A stretch of 64,000 nucleotides of DNA from Parvularcula oceani (lineage in GTDB: Bacteria > Pseudomonadota > Alphaproteobacteria > Caulobacterales > Parvularculaceae), in assembly GCF_000733125.1 (NCBI RefSeq), contig NZ_JPHU01000010.1:62001-126000 (forward strand), given 5' to 3'. A program made the position numbers and the translations under genes. Below, in pieces: positions 1-8,858 of the stretch. The notes under the pieces were generated by a model. That model saw nothing but the letters and a program-made list of their open reading frames with translations, did no database searches and was not told where the DNA came from. Positions within the stretch are counted from its first letter, which is position 1, and each line of letters starts with the position of its first letter.

Positions 1-1092
1 TCGAGCCGCTCGCTCTCCTCGGGACTCGCGCGCTACGGCTCGGGCACGGATGGCCCTGGGCGCGTGGTGCCGCAAGGCGGGGAGGGCGAGGCCGCCGCCG
101 CGCTGCCGGTGGCCGCGCTCGGCCTGCCCCGGGACCAGGCCGATGCGCTCGCGCGGCTCGGCCTGGGCCGGATCGGCGCGTTGAGAGCCGCGCCGCGCGC
201 CTCGCTCGCGCTGCGCTTCGGCCCCGAGCTGACGGCGGCGCTCGACCGGCTGCACGGGCACCGCCCCGAGCCGTTCGAGCCGGTCAGCGTTCCCGACCGG
301 ATCGCTGCCCGCCTCGTCCTCGCCGAGCCGATCGCGCACAGCGCAGGCGTCGAGGCCGCCCTGGCGAAGCTGTCCGCCGAACTCTGCCGCAAGCTCGCGG
401 CCCGCGGGCAGGGCGTGCGCGTCGCGGATCTGCGCTGCGAGCGGGTGGACGGGGAGATCCTGACGCTCAGGGCGCGGGCAGCGGTGGCGACGCAGGATGC
501 GGATCATCTCTGCCGCCTGTTCCGCGAAACGGCGGCGACGATCGATCCCGGCTTCGGCATCGAACGCCTGACCCTGCTCGCCGTGCGGGCGGGCCGGAAA
601 GAGGCGCGCCAGCGCACGACGGAGGACGATACGGCCCAGCCATTGCCGCCTCTCGTGGACAGGATCGCCGCGAGGATCGGCCCCGGCAGGGTCTATCGCA
701 TCGCGCCCACCGAGGCGGACCTGCCCGAGCGCTCCTGCCGGCTGGCGGGGCCGCTGGCGAGGCCCTCTCCCCTCGTCTGGGACCGCGGGCCGAGGCCGAC
801 CTTCCTCTTCGTCCCGCCCGAGCCCGTGCAGGTGCTCGCCCTGCTGCCCGACCGCCCGCCCCGCCGCTTCACCTGGCGGGGCCGCCAGCACCGCGTCGCC
901 CGCGCGGACGGGCCCGAATGCATGCTCGGCGAATGGTGGCGCACGGATGCGGAGGCCGCGCTCACCCGCGACTATTACCGCGTCGAGACCGAAGAGGGCG
1001 GCCGCTACTGGCTGTTCCGCGCGCGGGACGCGTCCTTGGGCGAGGGGGCGGCGGGAGCGGCCGAGTGGTTCATGCACGGTGTCTTCGCGTGA
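1..1092 (+). CDS. imuB: ImuB, Y-family polymerase-like mutasome subunit (5'-truncated)
   Basis: The reading frame is open from the first base, so the gene begins before the window and only the C-terminal ~363 residues are present. The visible part starts in the ARYG...PQGG segment and LPVAALGL stretch typical of the little-finger and C-terminal region of ImuB. The catalytic palm, which in ImuB lacks polymerase activity, is off the edge. ImuB is known as the beta-clamp-binding scaffold of the ImuA-ImuB-DnaE2 translesion complex in bacteria without UmuDC. Its TGA stop overlaps the GTG start of dnaE2 (GTGA), so the two are translationally coupled. imuA and its LexA site would lie upstream and cannot be seen. 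Confidence 0.9.
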   Translation, partial: SSRSLSSGLARYGSGTDGPGRVVPQGGEGEAAAALPVAALGLPRDQADALARLGLGRIGALRAAPRASLALRFGPELTAALDRLHGHRPEPFEPVSVPDRIAARLVLAEPIAHSAGVEAALAKLSAELCRKLAARGQGVRVADLRCERVDGEILTLRARAAVATQDADHLCRLFRETAATIDPGFGIERLTLLAVRAGRKEARQRTTEDDTAQPLPPLVDRIAARIGPGRVYRIAPTEADLPERSCRLAGPLARPSPLVWDRGPRPTFLFVPPEPVQVLALLPDRPPRRFTWRGRQHRVARADGPECMLGEWWRTDAEAALTRDYYRVETEEGGRYWLFRARDASLGEGAAGAAEWFMHGVFA

Positions 1093-4000
1093 GCCGCTAT
1101 TGCGAGCTTCAGGCGACCTCGCACTTCTCCTTCCTGCGCGGCGCCTCCTCCTGCGAGGAGCTGTTCGCGCAGGCGGCGGCCCTGGGCCTGCCAGCGCTCG
1201 GCATCGTGGACAGGAACTCGGTCGCGGGGCTCGTCCGGGCGCATCAGGCCGCGCGAGTGACGGGCGTGCGGGCGGTCCTGGGATGCAGGCTCGACCTTCA
1301 GGACGGCACCTCCCTCCTTCTTTATCCGGAGGACAAGCCCGCATGGTCGAGGCTGTGCCGCCTGCTGACGATCGGCAAGCGCCGCGCGGGCAAGGGCGCC
1401 TGCGAGCTGTCCTGGGCGGATGTGGCCGGGCACCGCGAGGGGATGCGCGCCGTCCTCCTCCGCGACGAACCGGACGAGCGGATGGCGCTGGACCTCGCCC
1501 GTCTGCGCGAGGCCTTCGAAGAGCGCGCCTATCTCGCCCTGACCCGCCGCTTCCTGCCGGATGAAAGCGAGCGGCTCGCCCGCGCGGCGGGCCTCGCGCG
1601 GGCGGGCAGGGTCAAGCCGCTGGCGACCAACGATGTCCTCTACCACGCAGAGCCGCGCCGCGTGCTGCAGGACGTGGTCACCGCGATCAGGAAGGGCTGC
1701 ACGGTCGAGGCGCTGGGGCGCGAGCGGGAACGCACGGCGGGGCGCTTCCTCAAGCCGCCAGAAGAGATGGCGCGGCTGTTCGAGGCGCACCCCGAAGCCG
1801 TGACGAACACCGAAGAGCTGACCGCCGCCTGCACCTTCTCCCTGTCCGAGCTCAGCTATCAGTATCCAGACGAGGTCTCGCCGGGCGGCGAGCCTGCGCA
1901 GGCCTGGCTCGCTCGCCTGGTCGAGGAGCGCCTGCCGGACCGCTATCCGCACGGCGTGCCGAAGAGGGTCGAGCGCCAGATCGCCCATGAGCTTGGCCTG
2001 ATCGCGGAGCTGGACTACGCGCCCTATTTCCTCACCGTGCACCGCATCGTCGAGGCGGCGCGCGGCATGGACATCCTCTGCCAGGGCCGCGGCTCGGCCG
2101 CGAACTCCGCCGTCTGCTTCGTCCTCGGCATCACCTCGATCAGCCCGGAGGAAGGCGGCCTCCTCTTCGAGCGCTTCGTCAGCCGCGAGCGGGGCGAGCC
2201 GCCGGACATCGATGTCGACTTCGACAGCCAGCGCCGCGAGGAGGTGATCCAGTGGACCTATGAGGAATACGGACGGGACCACGCCGCCCTGACGGCGACG
2301 GTGGTTCGTTACCGCGCGCGCGGTGCGATCCGCGAGGTCGGCAAGGTGCTCGGCCTGCCCGAAGACGTCACCGCCGAGCTCTCCAAGCTGACATGGGCCT
2401 GGGACGAGGCGGGCGTGACCGAGGAGCAGGCGAAGGAGCTGCGCCTCAACCTTCAGGACCGGCGCCTGAGAATGACGCTCGACCTCGCCCGCCAACTCAT
2501 GGGCGCGCCGCGCCACCTCTCACAGCACCCCGGCGGCTTCGTCCTGACGAAGGAGCCTCTTTGCGACCTCGTGCCCATCGAGCCCGCCGCGATGGAGAAC
2601 CGCCAGGTCATCGAGTGGGACAAGGACGATATCGACGCGCTGCACTTCATGAAGGTCGACGTCCTGGGCCTCGGCATGCTCGGCGCGATGAGCCGCTTCT
2701 TCGGCCTCCTGTCCGAGCACAAGGGCGAGACCTGCGACCTCGCCACCGTCCCGCCCGAGGACCCGGAGGTCTACGACATGATCTGCAAGGCCGATACGCT
2801 CGGCGTCTTCCAGATCGAGAGCCGGGCGCAGATGGCCATGCTGCCGCGCATGAAGCCGCGCAGCCTCGACGACCTCACCGTCGAAGTGGCAGTGGTACGG
2901 CCCGGACCCATCCAGGGCCAGATGGTCCACCCCTATCTCAAGCGCCGAGACGGGCTGGAGAAGCCGGAATACCCCACGCCTGAATTCCGTGACGTCCTCG
3001 AGAAGACGCTCGGCGTACCGCTCTTCCAGGAACAGGCCATGTCGATCGCGATCCGGTGCGGCGGCTTCACCCCGGGAGAGGCGGACGAGCTGCGCCGTGC
3101 CATGGCGACCTTCAAATATACCGGCGGGGTCAGCCATTTCCGCGACAAGCTCATCGCCGGGATGGTCGCCCACGGCCTCTCCCGCGACTTCGCCGAGCGC
3201 ACCTTCAAGCAGCTCGAGGGCTTCGGCTCCTACGGCTTCCCCATGAGCCATGCGGCGAGCTTCGCGAAGATCGCCTATGTGTCGTCCTGGGCGAAATGCC
3301 GGCACCCGGATCTCTTCTGCGCCGCGCTCCTCAACAGCCAGCCCATGGGCTTCTACGCGCCCGCCCAGCTCGTCTGGTGCGCGCGGAACCACGGGGTGGA
3401 GGTGCGTCCGCCCTGCGTGAACGCCTCGCGCTGGGACTGCACGATCGAGGAGGAGGCGGGCCCGCGCGGCTGGCGCGCCGTGCGGCTCGGCCTGCGCATG
3501 GTGTCGGGCTTCCGCGAGGAGGATGCGGCCCGCCTCGTCGGCGCGCGCCACGCCCCTTACGAAGGGCCAGAAGACGTGCAGCGGCGCGCAAGGCTGCCCG
3601 CCAGCGCCATCGGCAAGCTCGTCGAGGCGGACGCCTTCGCCTCATGCGCGATGGACCGCCGCGGCGCGGGCTGGAAGGCGGCCGCCCTGCGCGAGGCGCC
3701 GCTGCCGCTCTTCGAGGCCGCCGACAGGGCGGAAGGCGGCATCCATCCGGAGGCGGAGGAAACGCCCTTCGCGCCGCCCGCCATGAGCGCGGGCCGCGAA
3801 GTGGTCGAGGACTATGTCGCGATGGGCCTCAGCCTCAAGGCGCACCCGCTCGCCTTCCTCCGCGGCGCCCTGCGCCGGAAGCGCTGCGTCACCGCGGAAG
3901 AGGCCCGCCGGCACCGCGACCGCTCGCGCATCCGCGTCGCTGGCATTGTCCTTTCGCGCCAGAGGCCGGGTTCGGCCAAGGGCGTGATGTTCCTGACCCT

Positions 4001-4391
4001 CGAGGACGAGACGGGCCCCGCCAATGTCATCGTCTGGCCGAGCCTGTTCGAGACCTATCGGCGGGTGGTCCTGTCCGCCGGGATGATGGGCGTCGAAGGA
4101 CGGCTCCAGAAAGAGGGCGAGGTCCACCACATCATCGCCGAGCGCCTTCTCGACCTGACGCCCGCCCTGCGCCGGGTCGGCGAGCGGGAAGGCGATGTTC
4201 CCTTGCGCTTCGGCCGCGGCGACGAAACCCGCTCCGGCGGCGGCCCCGACCGGCGCGGCCTGCCGCCCGGCTCGGGCGAGCGCCTGCTGCCGCGGCCCAC
4301 CGAGGACTACAATCCCGACTTCGACCACAGGACGATCCTTGGTGAACGGGACAGCCCGTCGATCAAGGTGAGAGCCCGGAATTTCCGGTGA
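1089..4391 (+). CDS. dnaE2: Error-prone DNA polymerase DnaE2 (alpha-subunit type)
   Basis: A protein of 1100 aa, the usual size for DnaE2. I chose the GTG at 1089 because the family begins with the PHP-domain sequence SRYCELQATSHFSFLRGAS and this GTG overlaps the imuB stop. An N-terminal PHP domain is followed by the C-family polymerase core with GRGSAANS and PDIDVDFDSQRR, which carries the catalytic aspartates. A C-terminal OB-fold segment (around RVAGIVLSRQRPGSAKGVMFLTLEDETG) follows. DnaE2 performs SOS-induced mutagenic bypass synthesis with ImuB and, in other bacteria, ImuA. Regulation by LexA is expected from the family, but no operator is visible here because the operon promoter is outside the window. 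Confidence 0.96.
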   Translation: MSRYCELQATSHFSFLRGASSCEELFAQAAALGLPALGIVDRNSVAGLVRAHQAARVTGVRAVLGCRLDLQDGTSLLLYPEDKPAWSRLCRLLTIGKRRAGKGACELSWADVAGHREGMRAVLLRDEPDERMALDLARLREAFEERAYLALTRRFLPDESERLARAAGLARAGRVKPLATNDVLYHAEPRRVLQDVVTAIRKGCTVEALGRERERTAGRFLKPPEEMARLFEAHPEAVTNTEELTAACTFSLSELSYQYPDEVSPGGEPAQAWLARLVEERLPDRYPHGVPKRVERQIAHELGLIAELDYAPYFLTVHRIVEAARGMDILCQGRGSAANSAVCFVLGITSISPEEGGLLFERFVSRERGEPPDIDVDFDSQRREEVIQWTYEEYGRDHAALTATVVRYRARGAIREVGKVLGLPEDVTAELSKLTWAWDEAGVTEEQAKELRLNLQDRRLRMTLDLARQLMGAPRHLSQHPGGFVLTKEPLCDLVPIEPAAMENRQVIEWDKDDIDALHFMKVDVLGLGMLGAMSRFFGLLSEHKGETCDLATVPPEDPEVYDMICKADTLGVFQIESRAQMAMLPRMKPRSLDDLTVEVAVVRPGPIQGQMVHPYLKRRDGLEKPEYPTPEFRDVLEKTLGVPLFQEQAMSIAIRCGGFTPGEADELRRAMATFKYTGGVSHFRDKLIAGMVAHGLSRDFAERTFKQLEGFGSYGFPMSHAASFAKIAYVSSWAKCRHPDLFCAALLNSQPMGFYAPAQLVWCARNHGVEVRPPCVNASRWDCTIEEEAGPRGWRAVRLGLRMVSGFREEDAARLVGARHAPYEGPEDVQRRARLPASAIGKLVEADAFASCAMDRRGAGWKAAALREAPLPLFEAADRAEGGIHPEAEETPFAPPAMSAGREVVEDYVAMGLSLKAHPLAFLRGALRRKRCVTAEEARRHRDRSRIRVAGIVLSRQRPGSAKGVMFLTLEDETGPANVIVWPSLFETYRRVVLSAGMMGVEGRLQKEGEVHHIIAERLLDLTPALRRVGEREGDVPLRFGRGDETRSGGGPDRRGLPPGSGERLLPRPTEDYNPDFDHRTILGERDSPSIKVRARNFR

Positions 4392-4440
4392 AGCGTTCCA
4401 CAGGGCTGAGGGGGAGGGGCCTGGCTGCCCCCGGAACAGA

Positions 4441-4517
4441 TGGCGCACCCATCAGGATTCGAACCTGAGACCTCTGCCTTCGGAGGGCAGCGCTCTATCC
4501 AGCTGAGCTATGGGTGC
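4441..4517 (-). tRNA. tRNA-Arg, anticodon CCG
   Basis: On the minus strand a complete cloverleaf can be folded. The acceptor stem is GCACCCA/TGGGTGC, the D arm has AGCTCAGCTGG, the anticodon stem is CTGCC/GGCAG with loop CTCCGAA, and the T arm has GGTTCGAATCC. The CCA end is encoded (4441-4443). The anticodon CCG reads the arginine codon CGG, which is frequent in this GC-rich genome. It stands alone between dnaE2 and rsmB. Confidence 0.97.
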
Positions 4518-4616
4518 GGACTGGCGGGGGTTGTGGGGCAGGGGCGGCGCGTGCGCAACCCCTTTTGGGCGCGGGAAGGCGTGACTTCGCCGCGCCGGCG
4601 TGCTCTAGCCGCGCCG

Positions 4617-6062
4617 ATGGACGACAGACGCACGAATGACAGGGGCCGCGAGCGCTATCCGCGCCGGCCCGACCCGCGCGATGCGGGTGCGCGCAAGCCG
4701 GGGCCGCGCCGCGATGACGCGCCGCGGGATGGCGGCGGACGGGATGGCAGCGGACGGGGCGGCGGGGGCAAGAAGCCCCGGCGCGAGGTGGCGGGCATGC
4801 CCGCGCGCCAGGCGGCGCTCGACATGCTGCGGCTGGTCTCGCGCGGGGACAGCCTCGACAAGGCGCTCGGCGTCTGCCGCAGCTTCGAGGAGCTGGAGGG
4901 CTCGGACCGGGCCTTCGCGCGGCAGCTGACGACGACGGTCCTTCGCCGCCAGGGCAGCCTCGACGAGGTGATCGAGACCTATCTGCGCGAGCCCATCGGG
5001 CCGCAGCAGGCCGAGCTGCGCCTCGTGCTCAGGCTGCTCGCAGCGCAGATCCTGCTGCTCGATACGCCGCCCCATGCCGCAGGGATGACGGCGACGGAGC
5101 TCGCCAAGGGACGGCGCGAGACGGCGGGTTTCGCCCGGCTCGTCAACGCGCTCGGGCGGCGCATGGCCGAGACCGGCAAGGAGCGCCTCGAAAAGGTGCC
5201 GCTGCGTGCCGACACGCCCGGCTGGCTCTGGCGCCGCTTCGAACGGGCCTATGGCGCGAAGGCGGCGCGCGCGATCGCCGAGGCGCATCGCCGGGAGCCG
5301 CCGCTCGACCTCACCGTGCCGAAGGACCGCGAAAGCTGGGCGGAGGCGCTCGAGGCCGAGCCCGTCGGGCCGATGACGCTGCGCCGCCAGGGCGGGGGAC
5401 GGATCGAGGACCTGCCCGGCTATGCCGAAGGCGCCTGGTGGATCCAGGATCTCGCCGCCACGCTGCCGGTCGCGCTGATGGGCGAGATCGAAGGACTTCA
5501 GGTGCTCGACCTCTGCGCGGCGCCGGGCGGCAAGACGATGCAGCTCTGCGCGCGCGGCGCCGAGGTCACGGCCGTGGATTCGGGCGCCGGCCGGATGGGC
5601 CTGCTGGAGGCCAATCTCGAGCGGACGGGCCTCAAGGCGCGCTGCGTGGTCGGGGACGTGCTGCTCTTCGAGCCCGACCGGCTGGCGGACATGGTGCTGC
5701 TCGATGCGCCCTGCTCGGCGACGGGCACGGCGCGGCGCAATCCGGATGTGCTGCGCTCCAAGGACGAGGCGCTGAGCGCGGGCCTCGCCAAGCTTCAGGA
5801 CCGGATGATCGACCGCGCGCTCACCTTCCTCAAGCCCGGCGGCCTTCTGGTCTTCGCGACCTGCTCGCTCCTGCCCGAGGAGGGTGAGGAGCGTGCCGAA
5901 GCGGCGCTCGGACGCCATCCGGACCTGGCGCGCGTGCCGGTCTCGCCCGATGAGCTCGCCGGCCTGTCCGGCCTCGTGAACAAGGCCGGCGATCTGAGGT
6001 GCCACCCGGGAAAGGCGCCCGGAATGGACGGCTTCTTCGCGACCCGCCTGCGCAAGGCCTGA
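4617..6062 (+). CDS. rsmB: 16S rRNA (cytosine-C5)-methyltransferase, RsmB/Fmu type
   Basis: A 481-aa protein with the RsmB layout. A NusB-like RNA-binding domain (from [20 protein letters not shown], about residue 62) precedes a Rossmann methyltransferase domain. The latter has the SAM motif [11 protein letters not shown], the motif-IV cysteine in [17 protein letters not shown] and the motif-VI catalytic cysteine in [13 protein letters not shown]. These two cysteines define RNA m5C methyltransferases; RsmB modifies C967 of 16S rRNA. The first ~60 residues are a low-complexity Arg/Gly/Asp-rich tail. There is no clear ribosome-binding site before the ATG at 4617. The ATG at 4797, preceded by GAGG, would remove the tail and give 421 aa, so the start is uncertain. 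Confidence 0.9.
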   Translation: MDDRRTNDRGRERYPRRPDPRDAGARKPGPRRDDAPRDGGGRDGSGRGGGGKKPRREVAGMPARQAALDMLRLVSRGDSLDKALGVCRSFEELEGSDRAFARQLTTTVLRRQGSLDEVIETYLREPIGPQQAELRLVLRLLAAQILLLDTPPHAAGMTATELAKGRRETAGFARLVNALGRRMAETGKERLEKVPLRADTPGWLWRRFERAYGAKAARAIAEAHRREPPLDLTVPKDRESWAEALEAEPVGPMTLRRQGGGRIEDLPGYAEGAWWIQDLAATLPVALMGEIEGLQVLDLCAAPGGKTMQLCARGAEVTAVDSGAGRMGLLEANLERTGLKARCVVGDVLLFEPDRLADMVLLDAPCSATGTARRNPDVLRSKDEALSAGLAKLQDRMIDRALTFLKPGGLLVFATCSLLPEEGEERAEAALGRHPDLARVPVSPDELAGLSGLVNKAGDLRCHPGKAPGMDGFFATRLRKA

Positions 6063-6070
6063 GCGGCCCT

Positions 6071-6625
6071 TCAGTCGAGATAGGGCTCGCGATAGCCTTC
6101 GCTCAGCCAGGGCCGCATGACGGCGACGAACCGACGGGCGAGGTCCGGCAGGTCGTGGCCGAACGCTCTGCCGAGGCGGTCGTAATCGTCCCGCACGCCG
6201 CAGTTCACATAGCGCTGCAATGCGACGACGAGGTGTTCCTCCTCCCGCACCCGTTCGGGCCAGAGGGTATGGCTGCTCTTGCCGCCAGAGTTGTGAGCGG
6301 CGGCCCAGACCGACCAGGAGTGCGGCAGGCCGCGCTCTTCGGCGAGAAAGGCATGGGCGACCTCGTGCTCGACCACCATGCGCCACTGGTCGCCGCCATA
6401 GCCGGCTGTCCAGCAGGCCGCGATGTGGTCGTTGTCGCCCCAGGGAACGTCGGCGCGGGCGATGGCGCCGTCCTCCCGGAACTCGGTTTCGACATACTGG
6501 TCGCACACGCGGACGGTGCAGGCTTCGAACTGCATCTCTTCGGGATAAAGAATCATGGACGAATCGTAGGCGAGCTGCGCCGCACGGCAAGGGATGCAGC
6601 GGAATCTCCGATTGCCCCTTGCCAT
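6071..6625 (-). CDS. Hypothetical protein with HExxH metallopeptidase-like motif
   Basis: About 184 aa from the ATG at 6625; a shorter start at 6556 (161 aa) or a longer one at 6667 is possible. I do not recognise the family. The clear feature is VVEHEVAHAFLAEE (His87, Glu88, His91), the zinc-binding HExxH pattern of gluzincin/minigluzincin proteases. Several acidic residues follow that might supply the third ligand. There is no signal peptide or membrane segment, so a cytoplasmic location is likely. It is convergent with rsmB (8 bp apart) and divergent from the epimerase gene at 6685. Protease activity is an inference from one motif. Confidence 0.6.
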   Translation of the reverse strand: MARGNRRFRCIPCRAAQLAYDSSMILYPEEMQFEACTVRVCDQYVETEFREDGAIARADVPWGDNDHIAACWTAGYGGDQWRMVVEHEVAHAFLAEERGLPHSWSVWAAAHNSGGKSSHTLWPERVREEEHLVVALQRYVNCGVRDDYDRLGRAFGHDLPDLARRFVAVMRPWLSEGYREPYLD

Positions 6626-6626
6626 G

Positions 6627-6640
6627 AGGAACCGGTTCCT
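6627..6640. promoter_or_regulatory. 14-bp perfect palindrome in divergent intergenic region
   Basis: AGGAACCGGTTCCT is a perfect two-fold palindrome located between the HExxH gene (minus) and the first glycan gene (plus, ATG at 6685). On the minus strand it sits directly before the ATG at 6625. It may be a transcription factor operator; no regulator is encoded next to it. The gene on the right has a good ribosome-binding site (GAGGGG) just before 6685. Confidence 0.3.
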
Positions 6641-6684
6641 GCTGCCGTTGTTATTGAACCAAAGCAAAAAGAACGAGGGGTTCC

Positions 6685-7794
6685 ATGGGACGCGGGGCCA
6701 GCTATCTCATCACCGGCGGGGCCGGCTTCATCGGACGTCATGTCGCAGCCGAGCTTCTGCGCAGCGGCGCGCGCGTGCGTGTCCTGGACAGCCTGATCGA
6801 GCAGGTGCACGGCACCGATCCCGAGCTGCCCGGAGAATTGTCGGGCGCGGATTTCGTGCGGGCGGACATCCGCGACATCGACGCCGTGAAGGAGGCTCTC
6901 GAGAGCGTCGACGGCGTGTTCCACCTGGCGGCCGAGGTAGGCGTCGGCCAGAGCATGTACGAGATCGACCGCTATACCTCGGTCAACGAACTCGGCACGG
7001 CCGTCCTCTTCCAGGCGCTGACGGAGCGGCCGGTGAAGCGCGTTGTCACCGCATCCTCGATGAGCGTCTACGGCGAGGGCCTCTATCAGGACGCGAGCGG
7101 CAATCCCGTCGGCGACGCGGTGCGCGGCGAAGGGCGCGACTGGGACCCCGTGGACGCGCAGGGCCGCCCCCTGACGCCGGTGCCGACGCCGGAGACGAAG
7201 GCGCCGGACCTCGCCTCGGTCTACGCTCTCAACAAATACGCGCAGGAGCGCATGACCCATATCGTGGCCAAGGCCTACGGCATGGAATCCGTCGCGCTGC
7301 GCATGTTCAACGTCTACGGGCCAGGCCAGGCGCTCTCCAATCCCTATACCGGCGTTCTCGCCATCTTCGCCTCGCGGCTTCACAACGGCCAGCGGCCGAT
7401 GGTGTTCGAGGATGGCGAGCAGCGTCGCGACTTCGTGCATGTCGAGGATATCGCGCGCGCCTTCCGCCTCGCCATGGAGACCGAGGGCGTCTCGGGGCGC
7501 ACGATCAATGCGGGCAGCGGGCGCTCCGTCAGCATCGCCGAAGTGGCGCGGGAGATCGCCGTCGCCATGGGGCGGCCGGACCTCGGCCCCGATATCGCCG
7601 GCAAGGCGCGCAAGGGCGATGTGCGGCATTGCTTCGCCGATATCTCGCTCGCGCGGGAGCTGCTGGGCTTCGAGCCGCAGCGGAGTTTCGAGGACTCCCT
7701 CGGCGAGCTCGCGGAGTGGGTGGCGCAGCAGGAATGCGAGGACAAGGTCGATGAGGCCGCATCGGAGCTTCAGGCCCGGGGGCTGGTAGCGTGA
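6685..7794 (+). CDS. NAD-dependent sugar-nucleotide epimerase/dehydratase (dTDP-rhamnose 4-epimerase-like)
   Basis: A 369-aa extended short-chain dehydrogenase. The N-terminal Rossmann motif is GGAGFIGRHVA. The active site comprises Ser-Ser (TASSMSVYG) and Tyr-x-x-x-Lys (YALNKYAQE). RMFNVYGPGQ and the late RRDFVHVEDIARAF are typical of nucleotide-sugar epimerases. The LDSLIEQVHG segment after the first beta-alpha-beta unit resembles dTDP-L-rhamnose 4-epimerases, but the substrate cannot be decided from sequence. It is the first gene of a tightly coupled glycan operon running to 15278 and overlaps the next gene by 4 bp (GTGA). Ribosome-binding site GAGGGG. Confidence 0.88.
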   Translation: MGRGASYLITGGAGFIGRHVAAELLRSGARVRVLDSLIEQVHGTDPELPGELSGADFVRADIRDIDAVKEALESVDGVFHLAAEVGVGQSMYEIDRYTSVNELGTAVLFQALTERPVKRVVTASSMSVYGEGLYQDASGNPVGDAVRGEGRDWDPVDAQGRPLTPVPTPETKAPDLASVYALNKYAQERMTHIVAKAYGMESVALRMFNVYGPGQALSNPYTGVLAIFASRLHNGQRPMVFEDGEQRRDFVHVEDIARAFRLAMETEGVSGRTINAGSGRSVSIAEVAREIAVAMGRPDLGPDIAGKARKGDVRHCFADISLARELLGFEPQRSFEDSLGELAEWVAQQECEDKVDEAASELQARGLVA

Positions 7795-8858
7795 GCGGGG
7801 CAGGGCCTCTGCTCGTCACCGGAGGAGCCGGCTTCGTCGGCGCCAATCTCGCCGACCGGGTGGCGGCGGAGGGGCGCGAGGTCATCGTCCTCGACAGTCT
7901 CGCCCGCTCCGGCGTGGAACGGAACCTCGCCTGGCTGACAGAGCGCCATGGCGCCCGGATCCGGCCTGTCATCGCCGATATCCGGGAGGAGGGTGCCGTC
8001 GCCGAAGCGGTCGCGGAGGCCGATGAGGTCGTTCATCTGGCCGCGCAGGTCGCTGTCACCTGCAGCCTCGATGCGCCGATGGACGACTTCACCGTCAATG
8101 CCGCCGGCACCGTGACGCTTCTCGAGGCGATCCGTAAGCGGTCGGATCCGCCCTCGCTCGTCTTCGCCAGCACGAACAAGGTCTATGGCGATCTCGCCGC
8201 CCACCGCTTCGAAGAGGCTGAAACGCGCTGGGTGCCCGCCGAGGAGGCGCTGGCGCGGCACGGCGTGGACGAGGCCCAGCCGCTCGATCTGCATACCCCC
8301 TATGGTTGCTCTAAGGGCGTCGCGGACCAGTATGTCCTCGATTATGCCCGGCAGTTCGGCCTCCGCGCGAGCGTCCTGCGCATGAGCTGCATCTACGGCC
8401 CCCGCCAGTTCGGCACCGAGGATCAGGGCTGGGTCGCGCATTTCCTTCTGCGCATGCTGGCGGGCGATGAGATCACGCTGTTCGGCGACGGCAAGCAGGT
8501 GCGCGACATCCTGCATGTCTCGGACGCGGTCGACGCCTATCTGACCCTGCTCGGCCGCATGGACGAGGCCAAGGGGCGGGCCTTCAATCTCGGCGGCGGC
8601 CCGGGCAATGCCGTCAGCCTGTTGCAGCTTCTTCAGGAGGCCGAGGAAGTGACGGGCAGGACCGCGCGCCTGCGCCATGAGGAGACGCGGGCGGGCGACC
8701 AGGTCTATTTCGTCGCCGACACGCGCGCCATCGAGGACGCCTTCGGCTGGCGCGCCCGCACAGGGTGGCGCGACGGGCTCCGGGACCTTGCCGCGTGGCT
8801 CGAGGAGCTGACGGCCGACGCGCCCCGCAAGGTGAAGAAGAAAGGAGTGGCAGCATGA
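7791..8858 (+). CDS. NAD-dependent epimerase (CDP-paratose 2-epimerase-like)
   Basis: A 355-aa extended SDR starting at a GTG that overlaps the previous stop. Motifs are GGAGFVGANLAD, FASTNKVYG and the YGCSKGVADQYVLDYAR active-site segment. RSGVERNLAWLTERHG closely matches the family of CDP-paratose 2-epimerases (RfbE/Tyv-like), where the sequence after the NAD-binding loop has the same NL-WL-E-HG pattern. These enzymes invert C2 of a deoxysugar nucleotide such as CDP-paratose to CDP-tyvelose. No CDP-glucose pathway genes are in the window, so the true substrate is uncertain. It ends in an ATGA overlap with the radical SAM gene. Confidence 0.88.
   Translation: MSGAGPLLVTGGAGFVGANLADRVAAEGREVIVLDSLARSGVERNLAWLTERHGARIRPVIADIREEGAVAEAVAEADEVVHLAAQVAVTCSLDAPMDDFTVNAAGTVTLLEAIRKRSDPPSLVFASTNKVYGDLAAHRFEEAETRWVPAEEALARHGVDEAQPLDLHTPYGCSKGVADQYVLDYARQFGLRASVLRMSCIYGPRQFGTEDQGWVAHFLLRMLAGDEITLFGDGKQVRDILHVSDAVDAYLTLLGRMDEAKGRAFNLGGGPGNAVSLLQLLQEAEEVTGRTARLRHEETRAGDQVYFVADTRAIEDAFGWRARTGWRDGLRDLAAWLEELTADAPRKVKKKGVAA

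Noticed and set aside
1005-2516. Long open frame on the minus strand opposite dnaE2, and similar long frames opposite zwf, clpX, glmU and glmS
   Set aside because: In this GC-rich sequence the antisense frames of real genes stay open for long stretches. They have no ribosome-binding sites or family motifs, while the opposite strand carries conserved enzymes.
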